A DNA stretch of 64,000 bases from Serripes groenlandicus (taxonomy: Eukaryota; Mollusca; Bivalvia; Cardiida; Cardiidae): positions 716,638-780,637 of the forward strand of contig JASEVX010000080.1 of the NCBI GenBank assembly GCA_031761405.1. The letters run 5' to 3'. Below, in pieces: positions 34,191-45,234 of this stretch; the stretch's first letter is position 1; every line of letters begins with the position of its first letter. The notes under the pieces are model-generated. The model was not told where the DNA came from. It saw only the letters and a list, made by a program, of their open reading frames with translations, and searched no databases. A program made the position numbers and the translations under genes.

Positions 34191-34968
34191 ATGTACTGGC
34201 TAATTAAGGCTGGTCACCAAAGCGAAACGGTTGGTTTCCAGGAGTACGGTTCACATAGTACAAAGATAGCGGCAATGTTTATCGCTTAGATTCAGCTTTC
34301 TCTATGTGGTGTACTGAATAATATAATGCACATGCATAGCTATAGGAAACTTGAGCTTTTTTTTCGACCGTAGATGTTCCAGATCTGAATGCAAAGATAC
34401 ATTTGACGAGGATGTCCATGTAGAAGGTAAAAGTCGGCTGCTGTTCTGCACAGTGTAGATCCTGATCAGTATGTGCATCCGTATAGCCAATCATAATATA
34501 CATATAGACTGTGATAAGACTGGGACGGTGGAATGGGTATTCAAAGTGTTAAGTTATCCATTAACATTATCTAGCAAAATAAAAAATGAATTAGCTATTT
34601 CTATTGTCTCTTTTCTCCACTACTTTTCCTTAATGGTACGTGGTCATTTCGTAAAATATCTACTATTAACCAGGAGGCAAATGTAAATGACAAACAATGT
34701 ATATGTTCATATATGTGTGTGTGTTTTGTTTGATTGTATGTACAAGATGGACATTTTGTCTTGTGTGAATAAAATCTTTCCATTAACATACGCGTACCCT
34801 TTTTACCATAGACCGGCTCATCTATAGTTTGGGAATATGTGATAGAAGTGATTTCATGAAATGTCAAAACAGGCGTGGATGAGCAGTCAGACCTTTATCC
34901 ACACTCATCATAAATAAGCTAATGTTATTATTCCTGACATATGTCCCGGGACACAGGTTTATCTTCGT
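34191..34968. other. No feature recognised
   Basis: Several overlapping short frames on both strands without coding support. Confidence 0.5.
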
Positions 34969-34979
34969 CTTTGCTGGTT

Positions 34980-35283
34980 AATTGCTTGATTGATTGGGGT
35001 TTAACGCCGTTTTCAACAATTTGTCAGCCATATCACGGCGACCAGTTCACCTACTCATGCGTTTCCTGGTTTTCCCACACCAGTACACCACACAACATAC
35101 TTTCCAAGCAACTGGCCACTTTTTACATAGACTGTTAAACAGCCCATTGGTGAAAGACGAATGACGCAGGTCATAGTGACTTTTGTCAAACGTCGGAAAG
35201 AATGTTGACCGAGCCGGGATTCGAACTCACAACCCCTAGATTGACAGCCCGCGTCGCTATCGACTGAGCTACCGGGGCTCGGC
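34980..35283 (-). mobile_element. SINE (type C), full length
   Basis: Exact 11-bp duplication CTTTGCTGGTT at 34969-34979 and 35284-35294. Minus head GAGCCCCGGTAGCTCAGTCG (A box) and GTTCGAATCCCGG (B box); tail (CAAT)-rich. Confidence 0.93.
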
Positions 35284-35343
35284 CTTTGCTGGTTGAAAAT
35301 TACTGAAAGGGCGAATTTTATCCTGAACGATACACCAATGATT

Positions 35344-35598
35344 CATTGAGTGTATGGTGTTTTACTCCGCTTTCAACAAATGTTCAGTTATATCACGGTA
35401 TTTCCTGTGTACGTTACCAGTATTACTGGTCCATTTATCCTGACACCAGTGAGTCCGTCGTAATGCTAACCCCGCAAACCTGAGCGCCAAGGAGGGCAGC
35501 CATTACTACCATAATTATGACCCGGCCGGGGATTGAACCCGGGACCTCCTGCACCCGATGCGGACGCTCTACCACTTCATCACCGAGTCGGTCGATGA
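35344..35598 (-). mobile_element. SINE (type D), full length
   Basis: Exact 10-bp duplication ACCAATGATT at 35334-35343 and 35599-35608. Minus head GATGAAGTGGTAGAGC and GGTTCAATCCCCGG. Confidence 0.93.
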
Positions 35599-35747
35599 AC
35601 CAATGATTACATCCTGTCAAGGAAACTGTACGACAAAAAAACAGTACGGTATGAGTCCTAATTGACAGTAAGAGTAGAACTAACGCTTCACCGTTTTCCC
35701 AAAGATAGATCCACTCCGGGAAATGCTTCGAGTTAAGCAATTCGTTT

Positions 35748-36046
35748 GGTTGATTGATTGATTGATTGGGGTTGCCGTTTTTAACAATTTCTCAGTTATA
35801 TCACGGCGGCCAGTTCACCTACTCATGCATTTCCTGGTTTTCTCACACCAGTACTCCACATAACAATCTTCCCAAGCAACTGGCTGCTTTTCCACATAGA
35901 CTAAGCCCATTGGTGGAAGACGAATGACGCATGTCGCATTGACTTTTGTCAATCGTCGGAAAGAAAGTTGACCGAGCCGGGGTTCGAACTCACAACCCCT
36001 GGATTGACAGCCCGCGTCGCTACCGACTGAGCTACCGGGGCTCGGC
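35748..36046 (-). mobile_element. SINE (type C), full length
   Basis: Exact 11-bp duplication GCAATTCGTTT at 35737-35747 and 36047-36057. Confidence 0.93.
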
Positions 36047-36087
36047 GCAATTCGTTTAGGTTAGCGAGTCTACTCACAGCTTAATAC

Positions 36088-36342
36088 TGGATTTTATTTT
36101 ATTGGTGTTTTACTCCGCTTTCAACAATTGTTATATCACGCGTCGTTTCCAGGGTAAGTTACCAGTAGTATACTGATCCATTTATCCTGACACCAGTCAG
36201 TCGTAATGCTAACTCTGTAAATACTGAGCGCCAAGGAGGGCAGCCATAGTTTAATGTCTTTGGTATGACCCCCACCAGGAATCGATCCCGCGTCATCCCG
36301 CACCCGAGGCGGACGCTCTACCACTACCCCATCCGGTCGGTC
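36088..36342 (-). mobile_element. SINE (type D), full length
   Basis: 13-bp duplication CACAGCTTAATAC / CACAGCTGAATAC at 36075-36087 and 36343-36355 (one mismatch). Confidence 0.92.
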
Positions 36343-36563
36343 CACAGCTGAATACAACTCAGTTTTAAAATAACAACAACTCACATTTAACGTGCTCATC
36401 ACATGTGCTATTAAAGACGTGTCACAATAAACATCTGTTTAAGACAGGTTGTAATAGTGCTCCAACAGATTCTGATAAATCATTTCGATATCATTAAACA
36501 GACAGTAGTATGGCTGCTGATATAAACGTGTGAACATAACATTTGTTAGGTGTATTCCATTTA

Positions 36564-36776
36564 TTGACTCTTTCAGCGCCAAAGGCAATATTGAGGTTTT
36601 TGCAAACAATACTGATTCAGGCGAGTCAGCTCGTAACGAGCTGTCTCACCTAAAATCAGCATTGTTTGATTTTTATTTATCAAAATAGTCTAAACTTTTA
36701 TTACATGAGAAATGGAGACGTCTGATTTTGAACAAGGTATAGTCTCCTTTAAACAATTCTGCGCTGAAAGAGTTAA
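36564..36776. mobile_element. MITE family F
   Basis: TTGACTCTTTCAGCGCC to TGCGCTGAAAGAGTTAA; apex CAGCTCGTAACGAGCTG. Confidence 0.88.
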
Positions 36777-37996
36777 GATCTCCCGCATTTAGTTACATTG
36801 GATATGCGTTTGTTTTTCACTCGGAGAAATATTGTTTTAAGTATCAGGGGTCATTTCTTTGACTCTGGTATCCAAAAGGTCAACCTTATATGGAGTTAAA
36901 GAAGATTATCTGACATTTGAAATACCAGGTTCAGAAATTTCTCTTAAATTAGTAACCATATGGTCACTTGCCGTATTATGGTTTTCACCGAGATACAACG
37001 AGTAGGTTTGGTCATTTGAATGCTTTAGTCATTGGCGGCAGATGGTCACTGACCATTTGGTCAATAATTAAGATCTAGCCGGCCTTCAAGGCTTTGCAAT
37101 CTCTTAAAGGACAAATATCTGTTTGCGTATCAATAAGATTTGATCGAAGTCTTCGCAGTTTGTCAGTCATTAGAGTATTAGTGTACATATCTACAACAAA
37201 TTTAGGTTAGTTTTCACAGATCTTCTTTGTAACCATGTATTATTTAGTAGAATGGCGTAACGAATCATTTCTCAGGTATGGTTTGTTTGTTTGGACGAAA
37301 TGAGAATTAAGATATAACATTTAGATTTACTTAGATTAGTAGATCTACATGTATTTAAAAATAAATAAAACAAATTTTACAAGATTAAAATATGATTCCC
37401 TTTATTCTATTATTATTGGTTTCGAAATATTAATTTGGTTTCGTGGAACATGAAAAAGACAATATTACACACAATCAGATAAACTAGAATGAAATAATAG
37501 AGAGGGAAGTATTGATAATGGTTTCGTTAGCATAACATTCATTAAAAAAAAAAGGAATTCCAAACTAAATAGCACAAAACAATCTGAGAGAGACAAAAGA
37601 AATATTTTCTATCAATTACATGGAAAATTGATTAAAGCCATATTACATATGCCGCGTTTGAAATGGTAATTTGTGGAGTATTGACAGAAGTTTTATGCAT
37701 TTTCCCTTTGATGTCGGAAGAAGAATTAGCGCCGGACTGTTTAAGCTTGTAAAAACCTGAACAAACAATTTGTTTTGTCATTATTTCATATTTGTCGATT
37801 GCTATAGTTAACTATTAACGTCAATTATTAGCTACTTAGCCCGCGTTATGAATCGGATTCATTCAAGTCCCCGATAACTTAGCGTTGTCGACCGAGTGGG
37901 TACATAGTTCAAATATGAACGTTGAAACAAAGTTGAAATGATGTTTCTGTTCTTTCTATTATTTTTTATTTTACTTTAATTTACTATGCATCGATT
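36777..37996. other. No feature recognised
   Basis: AT-rich unique sequence. Confidence 0.55.
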
Positions 37997-38165
37997 GATT
38001 GGACGTTAACGCTACATCAATACATTGGTTGAGGATGAATAAAAATAGCAAAATTGCCAATCATCGGAATTTCCCAGCCGGGATTCAAACCCGTGATAAA
38101 TAGATCAATAGTCAAAGTCGTTACTGTCGATTGAATGACAGACCGCGCCGTTACAGAGTGAACTT
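37997..38165 (-). mobile_element. SINE (type C), internally deleted
   Basis: TTGATTGGACGTTAACGC, GGGATTCAAACCCGTGAT and TTACTGTCGATTGAATG. Confidence 0.55.
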
Positions 38166-38189
38166 TAAAGGTTCAGAACAACGATAGTG

Positions 38190-38506
38190 ATATGAGCCGT
38201 TCCACGAGAAAACCAACATTATGGACTCTGCGTAAAGTATCGACCCAGATCAGCCTAAGCATGCCACGCAGGCTAACCCGGACAGACACTTTTCACCTCC
38301 TGTGGATTAACTGTTTCAGGAATCACTACTCTATCTATCCCCCCCTTAGACGGAATGTGTCGGCCGGATCAGTCTGCGCGGACAGCGCAGGCTGATCTGG
38401 TCGATGCATTACGTGTATGTTTATCGCCGCAGCTGCATTTTGGGGCATTTTTAGAAAAAAATGTGTAGGCACGTGCCTACAGTGCCTAAAGGAAGCTACG
38501 ACCCTG
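38190..38506 (+). mobile_element. Chimeric element: family B left end, B2 right end
   Basis: Begins ATATGAGCCGTTCCACGAGA (B) and ends with the B2-only tail GCATTTTGGGGCATTTTTAG, GGCACGTGCC and AAGCTACGACCCTG. Confidence 0.85.
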
Positions 38507-38507
38507 T

Positions 38508-38655
38508 TGAAAAAAGGTGAAGTTGCGCGATGCGTGCAAGTTCCCCCTTTGTCACAATGATTTCAACAATTTTTTTCATTTCTAGAGATTCAAAATCTTG
38601 AGTAGATTTTTTTCAAAGTCGTCTGCAGATTTATTGTATTTGTGAAAGGGCTAAC
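38508..38655 (+). mobile_element. Family A right part
   Basis: GTTGAAAAAAGGTGAAGTTG core remnant through AAGTCGTCTGCAGATT to GTGAAAGGGCTAA; directly abuts the chimeric B/B2 element. Confidence 0.6.
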
Positions 38656-39830
38656 ACCATAAAATCGCTCGATGCGGTTCATTTCTGCTGATTATTAGAT
38701 GAGCTCTACACAGAAAACAAGGTTGGAAACTCGAAACGATGATCCTGATCATACTGCGCGAAGGCACAGGATCATTTGCAATCTTAACAATATCGCTACA
38801 ATATGAGGGAAGATCGAGTTTTGACTAATGTTTGGTGATCTTGACCTTCACTGGTCTTAACGTCCTCTTAAAGCTGCTTTAACATGGCGAAGAAAAGAGA
38901 AAGAAAACTAGGAAATAAAATTGAGCTATACGCAAAAAGAACAAAGTTTTAAAATAAATGGAAATAACGATCAAATTATATACTAATAAACGAAGCAACT
39001 GATTTCATAACCGATCGGCTTATGCTTCCTGGATGTTTATGCAATAGGGGTGCACTCTGGTTCATTTTATAATGACGACTTAACAACCTCAATGGTTCTC
39101 CTGTTTTATTTGCTCTTATTTGACTACATAATACGGTTCTTGTCTTTATTCGTTTTCAAGGACTTGAATTTGATTTTCTTCTCTTTGATTTTAAATGAAG
39201 TGCATTTTTAATGGAATGTTTGCAATTATATATTAAATTTGAAAGAGCCGCAACATTCGTGTCAATCTAGCTGCTACTTGAATACGTTTAAGAAAAGGAG
39301 GGGACGGGTTTAGGGGGGGGGGGGGGGGGGGATAAATGGCAGCCCATACTTTAACAGTATATTTCTTCATATATATAGAAACTTGAAGATTCATATCAGA
39401 CTGCGCCTATACACAGGTCAATCTGAATCTGGTTGCAAATGTCGTATGTTTGGTTTTCCTTGAACATACCTCATTTATACAAGTCGTCGTTCATGTACGC
39501 TTTATAAAGTAAACACAATGAGATATATCTACATGTCTTTTCAATGAGATGTGTTTTAGGGGAAGACGCTAGAAATGTTCGACAATTAATTGATTAGAAA
39601 TGAATAGATGGAAGAAGGTCAGGCATGTCTTCAATATTTCACTCTGGCATGAAAATCCGCCTTTCAAATTTGATTAACGTACGGGGGGGAAGACGAACAA
39701 TGATAATTAATGGAGTTTATTTTTGCCTCTGCCTTCGTTATAATTTGAAAATGTCCTTTCCGTAGAGTCGGGGTCGATCCCCTGGTAGAGTGGACTAGAA
39801 ACTTGTTATAGCCTATGGTGGTATATTGCA
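38656..39830. other. No gene; poly-G run inside
   Basis: AT-rich unique sequence apart from the G run. Confidence 0.55.
39313..39331. repeat. Poly-G run
   Basis: Uninterrupted run of about 18 G. Confidence 0.95.
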
Positions 39831-39835
39831 GCTTT

Positions 39836-40177
39836 CAGGGGCGTAGCTTGGCAATAATCAATGTGTTGGCCGTCTCGTGAGAAAATCAACATTGTGGACT
39901 CTGCGTAAAGTATCGACCCGGATAAGCCTAAGCATGCCACACAGGCGTACCCGGATATACACTTTTCGCCTCCTGTGGATTTTCTGTTTCAGGAATCACT
40001 ACTCTATCTATCCCCCCTTAGACGGAATGTGTCGTCCGGATCAATCTGCGCGGACAGCGCAGGCTGATCTGGTCGATACATTACGCAGAAGTGTATCGCC
40101 GCAGCTGCATTTTGGGGCATTTTGAGAAAAAATGTGTAGGCACGTGCCTACAGTGCCTAAAGGGAGCTACGCCCCTG
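39836..40177 (+). mobile_element. MITE family B2
   Basis: CAGGGGCGTAGCTTGGCAAT to GGAGCTACGCCCCTG; flanks GCTTT (39831-39835) and ACTTT (40178-40182), one mismatch. Confidence 0.88.
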
Positions 40178-40227
40178 ACTTTACCCTGCTATATAACTTG
40201 ACAAATATGACCTGATTCTGACCTTTG

Positions 40228-40323
40228 GTATTGGCTATTTAAAATGTGTCGGTGTGCGCGTTTTAAAACGCTTCCATTGCGATTTAAAACGCACACACCG
40301 ACACACTTTAAATAGCCAATATC
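40228..40323. repeat. Long hairpin 1
   Basis: TATTGGCTATTTAAAATGTG and GTCGGTGTGCGCG pair with CGCACACACCGAC and CACTTTAAATAGCCAATA; arms about 41 nt, few mismatches. Confidence 0.8.
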
Positions 40324-40340
40324 AAATTAAACAATAAAAC

Positions 40341-40473
40341 GGTTATTGCATGATTATGGGAAACCATTGTGTTGGGACTCGTTCTTTCGGCGGAGTTTTG
40401 CCCCCCCAGGATCGGGCAACTCAGCCGAAGGAACTCGTCCAACACAATATTTTCCCATACATACGTAATAACC
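40341..40473. repeat. Long hairpin 2
   Basis: GGTTATTGCATGATTATGGG, GTGTTGGGACTCGTTCTTTC and GGCGGAGTT pair imperfectly with AACTCAGCCGAAGGAACTCG, TCCAACACAATATTTTCCCA and ACGTAATAACC. Adjacent to hairpin 1, so both may be one MITE. Confidence 0.75.
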
Positions 40474-40732
40474 TATACTATGGTCAAATTATACATGCCT
40501 TTCAATAAAACACGTCATTCAATGGTACAACATATATATTGGAATGAATGACTCTGAAAGAGTCTGCGGATGAGCTCGTTCCCACCAGGGGAATAGCCGT
40601 CAGACTATATTTAGCGTAGACATAATTCCGACTTCTGACAAAGAACTTGAAGTGTATCCCTAACAGTTGTACACCGTTAAACTTGTACATGATATGACAA
40701 CCCCTGTCCGACTAATATACACCGCATTTGCA

Positions 40733-41005
40733 AATGATTGATTGGAGTGTAACGCTGTCATTTCAGTCATATAACGGCGGCCAATTCAAACACCCATGTG
40801 TTTCCTGGCTTCCTCATACAAGTACTCCACACAACAGACTTCCCAAGCAACTGGCTGTATTTCCGCAAAGACTTTAAGCCCATTGGTTGAGGACGAATTT
40901 GTCAAACGTCGGAAAGAATGTTGGCCGAGCTGGGGTTCCAACTCACAGCCACTGGATTGATAGCCCGCGTCACTACCGACTGTGCTACCGAGGCTCGGCT
41001 AGACG
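40733..41005 (-). mobile_element. SINE (type C)
   Basis: TGATTGATTGGAGTGTAACG, AAGCAACTGGCTGTATTTCC, GGGGTTCCAACTCACAGCC, GACTGTGCTACCGAGGCTCG. Confidence 0.85.
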
Positions 41006-41300
41006 AAGAAAAACCGGTATACCGAAATATATAACTGTATACCTATCCAAACAAGGACAAACGTATTAGAGCAAAATACGTTTATTCAACAGAATATGGG
41101 TAAATCGAACAATAGCATATATTCCTTCCCCTTGCATTGATGCCATTTACTTTCCATTGATAGAGCAATACAATATTAAATAAGTGCCTCTATGAGTGAT
41201 AAACGTCCTTTTAAAAAGAATTAACAGCAATACAGAATTATAACACGTGTGTGGAAAACAGACATACAATGTTACTCTGACATTTTAAAAGATCCAAATG

Positions 41301-41500
41301 NNNNNNNNNNNNNNNNNNNNNNNNNNNNNNNNNNNNNNNNNNNNNNNNNNNNNNNNNNNNNNNNNNNNNNNNNNNNNNNNNNNNNNNNNNNNNNNNNNNN
41401 NNNNNNNNNNNNNNNNNNNNNNNNNNNNNNNNNNNNNNNNNNNNNNNNNNNNNNNNNNNNNNNNNNNNNNNNNNNNNNNNNNNNNNNNNNNNNNNNNNNN
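41301..41500. other. Assembly gap (200 N)
   Basis: Second run of exactly 200 N. The open frames that appear to cross it have no meaning. Confidence 0.99.
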
Positions 41501-41579
41501 ACTGCAAATACACTTTTCGAGTCTGAGACGGGACGCGTGTCACGTACGCATACATAAATGGCTTAGTCATTTTCTCTAT

Positions 41580-41786
41580 GTTTACCCTTTCCCACATGTA
41601 TACGCATTTTGACACAGCAGTTGAGTGTTGAAAACATTGTGGCAAAATGAGCAATTTCTCATATTGCCACAATGTTTTCAAGTCTTTCAAATAAATTAAG
41701 TTTCCCTTACAAAGAATTTGCATTTATTTTGTCTAGATATTTTCAAAGTTGACTGCTACAGATTTGTTGTATGGGTAAAAGGTAAA
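41580..41786 (+). mobile_element. MITE family A
   Basis: GTTTACCCTTTCCCACATGT left; short hairpin GAGCAATTTCTCATATTGCC; right end eroded (GGGTAAAAGGTAAAG). Confidence 0.75.
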
Positions 41787-41968
41787 GTATATTATTAGCG
41801 ATGCTCTATGATAACCTGACGGAGGACAGTAACAACCGAATTTGATTTAAATCACCACCTTTCACTTTCGTGCAGTCTGAGCATAATCTGTAACGTTCGC
41901 TAGTAAGTCAAATACACATTCAAGCAACCTCTGCATTCGTGTCTACATTACATCACAATATTATTGTG

Positions 41969-42400
41969 TTAACCCTTTCCCTGATATAGACGGTTTCTGA
42001 CGACTCTGCAGCAGACAGCTTTTCAAAAACTGGCAATTTCTCATGGTGTCACTATGTTTTCAACTCTATTCAATTATTGTACTTTCATTTGAAGGGAGTT
42101 TCCATATTGTTTTCAAAGTCGTCTACGGCTCGGCCTACTTTCTTTCCGACGATTGACAAAAGTCAATGCGACATGCGTCATTCGTCTTCCACCAATGGAC
42201 TAAGTCTATGTGGAAAAGCAGCCAGTTGCTTGGGAAGATTGTTGTGTGGAGTACTGGTGTGAGCAAACCAGGAAATGCATGAGTAGGTGAACTAGCCGCC
42301 GTGATATAACTGAGAAATTGTTAAAAACGGCATTAAACCCCAATCAATCAATCAATCAAAGGTATCTACTGCAGATGTGTTGTATGTGGGAAAGGGTTTA
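41969..42400 (+). mobile_element. MITE family A interrupted by a SINE
   Basis: TTAACCCTTTCCCTGATATA left and GTGGGAAAGGGTTTA right; a SINE at 42126-42356 sits between GTCGTCTA and the repeated GTATCTACTGCAGATG. Confidence 0.85.
42126..42356 (+). mobile_element. SINE (type C), 5'-truncated, inside family A
   Basis: Lacks the tRNA head; ends CCCCAATCAATCAATCAAT. Duplication CAAAGTCGTCTA / CAAAGGTATCTA (42114-42125, 42357-42368; 10 of 12 match). Confidence 0.88.
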
Positions 42401-42571
42401 TTGGTTGCTTTTTTACATTGGCCATAGTCTGAGGTTGATTTTCGTACGGAACAGATCGTATGTACGATGATAAATGTCTCATTCCCAAAATGATTTCCAA
42501 AATAGATTATTATAAATCATTGAGCTATGACTGCATTATTAGCGCAACAGTAAATAACTAGGGAACACACA

Positions 42572-42800
42572 TTTGAGCCGTTCCACGAGAAAACCAACAA
42601 TGTGGAATCGAAGCATGCCGCGCAAGCTAATCCAGGCAGACACTTTTCGCCTCCTGTAGATATTCTGCTTCAGGAATCATTACTCTATATCTCTATCCCC
42701 CGGAGACTGAATGTGTCGGCCCGGATTAGCCAGCGGGCTGCGCAGGCTGATCAGAGTCGATACATTACGCAGAGTTGATTTTCTCGGGGAACGGCTTATT
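42572..42800 (+). mobile_element. Family B with small deletions
   Basis: TTGAGCCGTTCCACGAGAAA start; the segment CTCTGCGTAAAGTATCGACC is deleted; ends TCTCGGGGAACGGCTTATTT. Confidence 0.8.
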
Positions 42801-42842
42801 TCGTGATTCATTATAGTAACATCACATGATTGGAATATACAT

Positions 42843-43400
42843 GTTTCTATCGTATTTATGTTTGGTTTGGTTTCTGTTTGACATCGCTTTCAGTCGGTAG
42901 CGCCGCGGGCTGTCAATCCAGGGGTTGTGAGTTCGAATCCCGGCTCGGCCAACTTTCTTTCCGAGGATTGACAAAAGTCAATGCGACATGCGTCATTCGT
43001 CTTCCACCAATGGGCTAAGTTATGTGGAAAAGAAGCCAGTTGCTTGGGAAGATCGTTGTGTGGAGTACAGGTGTGAGAAAACCAGGAAATGCATGAGTAA
43101 GTAAACTAGCCGCCGTGATATAACTGAAAAATTGTTAAAAACGGCGTTAAACCCAATCAATCAATCGCTTTCACCAGTACTTTAGTTTTATCACGACGGT
43201 TTTCCTGTGTTAACTACAGATGTACCAGTACCTCCGGTATGATTTATCGTGACACCGATATACCAGGCGTAATGCTATCCCCGCAACCCTGAACGTCAAC
43301 GTTTAGAATACCTTTTTATGACTGGACCGGGCTCGAACCCTGATCTCCCGACCCGAAGGCGAACACTCTAATTAATAACTACACCATGGAGACGGTGTTT
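42843..43400 (-). mobile_element. SINE (type E) interrupted by a type C SINE
   Basis: Tail side ends GACATCGCTTTCA and resumes at CCAGTACTTTAGTTTTATCA; B box CGGGCTCGAACCCTGATC as read forward; head ends ACACCATGGAGACGG. Confidence 0.78.
42893..43163 (+). mobile_element. SINE (type C), slightly 5'-truncated
   Basis: Begins inside the A box (GTCGGTAGCG), B box GAGTTCGAATCCCGG. Exact 10-bp duplication ATCGCTTTCA at 42883-42892 and 43164-43173. Confidence 0.92.
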
Positions 43401-43823
43401 CTACCAGAGACAAGACCTACATGACCAGGAACACTGGCCAAGGATTACGGCAGTACTTGATGCCATGTTTAACGCCTATAAATATACATCAATGTCTATG
43501 TCAGTCGACTGTTACTGTATCTGTTATTAATACATATAGGAACCGAACCTTTGTTGTCATGCGCATTGATAGAAACATGAGCCGCGTCGGGAGAAGCGCC
43601 CTCTTATCGCACACGCGGAGAAGAACGACTTCGGAAAGCCAATGTATCCACACAGTCTCGCCAGATCCTTCACGTTTCGTGTACATTCAGAAGAGTCGTA
43701 TATGTAACTTACATTTGGTGAAGAGCTAAATGTGTAGCTCCATTAGTTCCATTCATACATGTATATCCCATTTTATTTTTTCAAATTGTGGGTATGAAAT
43801 AAACCTATTTTCATGATACAACG
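43401..43823. other. No feature recognised
   Basis: A 102-codon plus frame (43421-43729) and an opposing 61-codon frame overlap; unsupported. Confidence 0.5.
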
Positions 43824-44057
43824 TTAACCCTTTGCCTCATACGACAATTCCGCAGCAGACGAAATTGAACATAATTTGTCAAAACATCTTTAGAAAATCT
43901 CCATAATTGAATGGATAACCTATGACTAAAACTGGAAAACATTGTGGCAAAATGAGAAATTGCACGTTTTGTGCAATTTCTTCTTTTGTCACTATGTTTT
44001 CAAAAAGCCGTCTGCTGCAGCGGCGTCAGAAAGCGTCTATATGAGGGAAAGGGTTAA
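43824..44057 (-). mobile_element. MITE family A
   Basis: TTAA at 43824-43827 and 44054-44057; apex TTGCACGTTTTGTGCAA. Confidence 0.9.
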
Positions 44058-44484
44058 AGTACCGGATAAACCTTCGAATGATTGATCAAAATAAACTACT
44101 TTATTGATTTGTTTTGTCATTTACGTTTCTCATCCACTGGTATATGTACCTTCTCAACTAAAAATGCAGGACTTATATTGGAACCGACGATATTTGGTTC
44201 GGTTTATAAAACGTTAGGTTAATTCTACAATAGCGTTTTTCAACTATGTTTTTTATTAATAATACTATATAGTTATGACCGAGCAGAAATAACCTCTTCC
44301 TCAATAAAGACGATGTATTAGCACTTCTGTAACAAATGATTATCGAAACGTGCAATTTCTCCTTTATCGCCAATGCTTTTGACAATGAATTTACCATGTA
44401 TTTTTCCAACTTAAGAGATTTTTGACTTTTTTTCCGGATACATTTTTTAAGCGGACGAACCAAGAAATAACATATTATTTTAGA
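44058..44484. other. Possible old family A relic
   Basis: GTGCAATTTCTCCTTTATCG at about 44350 matches half a family A stem. Confidence 0.4.
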
Positions 44485-44878
44485 GTAAGACAATTTTGAA
44501 AACATCTTGGCAAATTTATTGAAATAAAAGTTTGATTATTGAATACACTTGAAAACATTGTAGCAAATCGAGGGCTGGCTTGAAACGGTTGCAACTAAAA
44601 ACCTATTTTGAAAACCTTGGGCAATTTTGACCCTTTTGTAAACAATGCAAACTTAGGTGCCATTGCTCAGATTGTTTACCAAGAAAAATGATTTAACGCT
44701 TATAAAGACTTTATGGCGAGGTAATTCACATTGGTAAAAAAATACCAATTTTAGTTACAACCGTTTCACGCAAAGCCCTCGAAATGGATAAATTGCTCAA
44801 TGTGAGCAATTTCTCCTAATGCAACAATATTTCCAAACGTCTTTTGCTGCAAAGAGAAATGATGTGAGAAATGGTAAA
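44485..44878 (-). mobile_element. Family A interrupted by family G
   Basis: GAAAACATTGTAGCAAAT and, after the family G insertion, AAATGGATAAATTGCTCAAT rejoin into a normal A core. Outer ends are degenerate. Confidence 0.7.
44579..44781. mobile_element. MITE family G, inserted in family A
   Basis: CGAGGGCTGGCTTGAAACGG to CACGCAAAGCCCTCG; exact AAAT at 44575-44578 and 44782-44785. About 40 bp of one palindrome arm is deleted. Confidence 0.88.
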
Positions 44879-45234
44879 GGCAATACGATATTCCAACATG
44901 ACAAGAAACCAGGAAACTTCACTGTGGACTAATTTGTTTATAGATTCCACCGTACGTGAACATTAATATTATCAAATTTGATGTCCTGTTCAACCTCTCC
45001 CTCACCGTCATCAACAAACTAACTTTATGTTAGATTTATGAGTCAAGGAATGAAGCTTTATTTGCACTCGTATATTCGAAATGGCTACATTGTTTTTCAA
45101 TATCATTGCACATGGATTTTCAAAAACAAACGTAGCGTTTCTAAATGTTCTTCCAACAAACGAAATAAAAACTCTAGAAAATAGTTAATATAGGAAATAC
45201 TTTAATGGAATTGGTGATCACTCTCTTTTCACAG
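44879..45234. other. Possible intron upstream of candidate exon
   Basis: AT-rich, pyrimidine tract at its end. Confidence 0.35.

Noticed and set aside
34980..36342. Heads of the SINEs considered as functional tRNA genes
   Set aside because: A and B boxes are present but the cloverleaf stems do not close and the heads continue into shared SINE bodies.
41238..41723. Minus open frame of 161 codons
   Set aside because: It crosses 200 N and a family A element.
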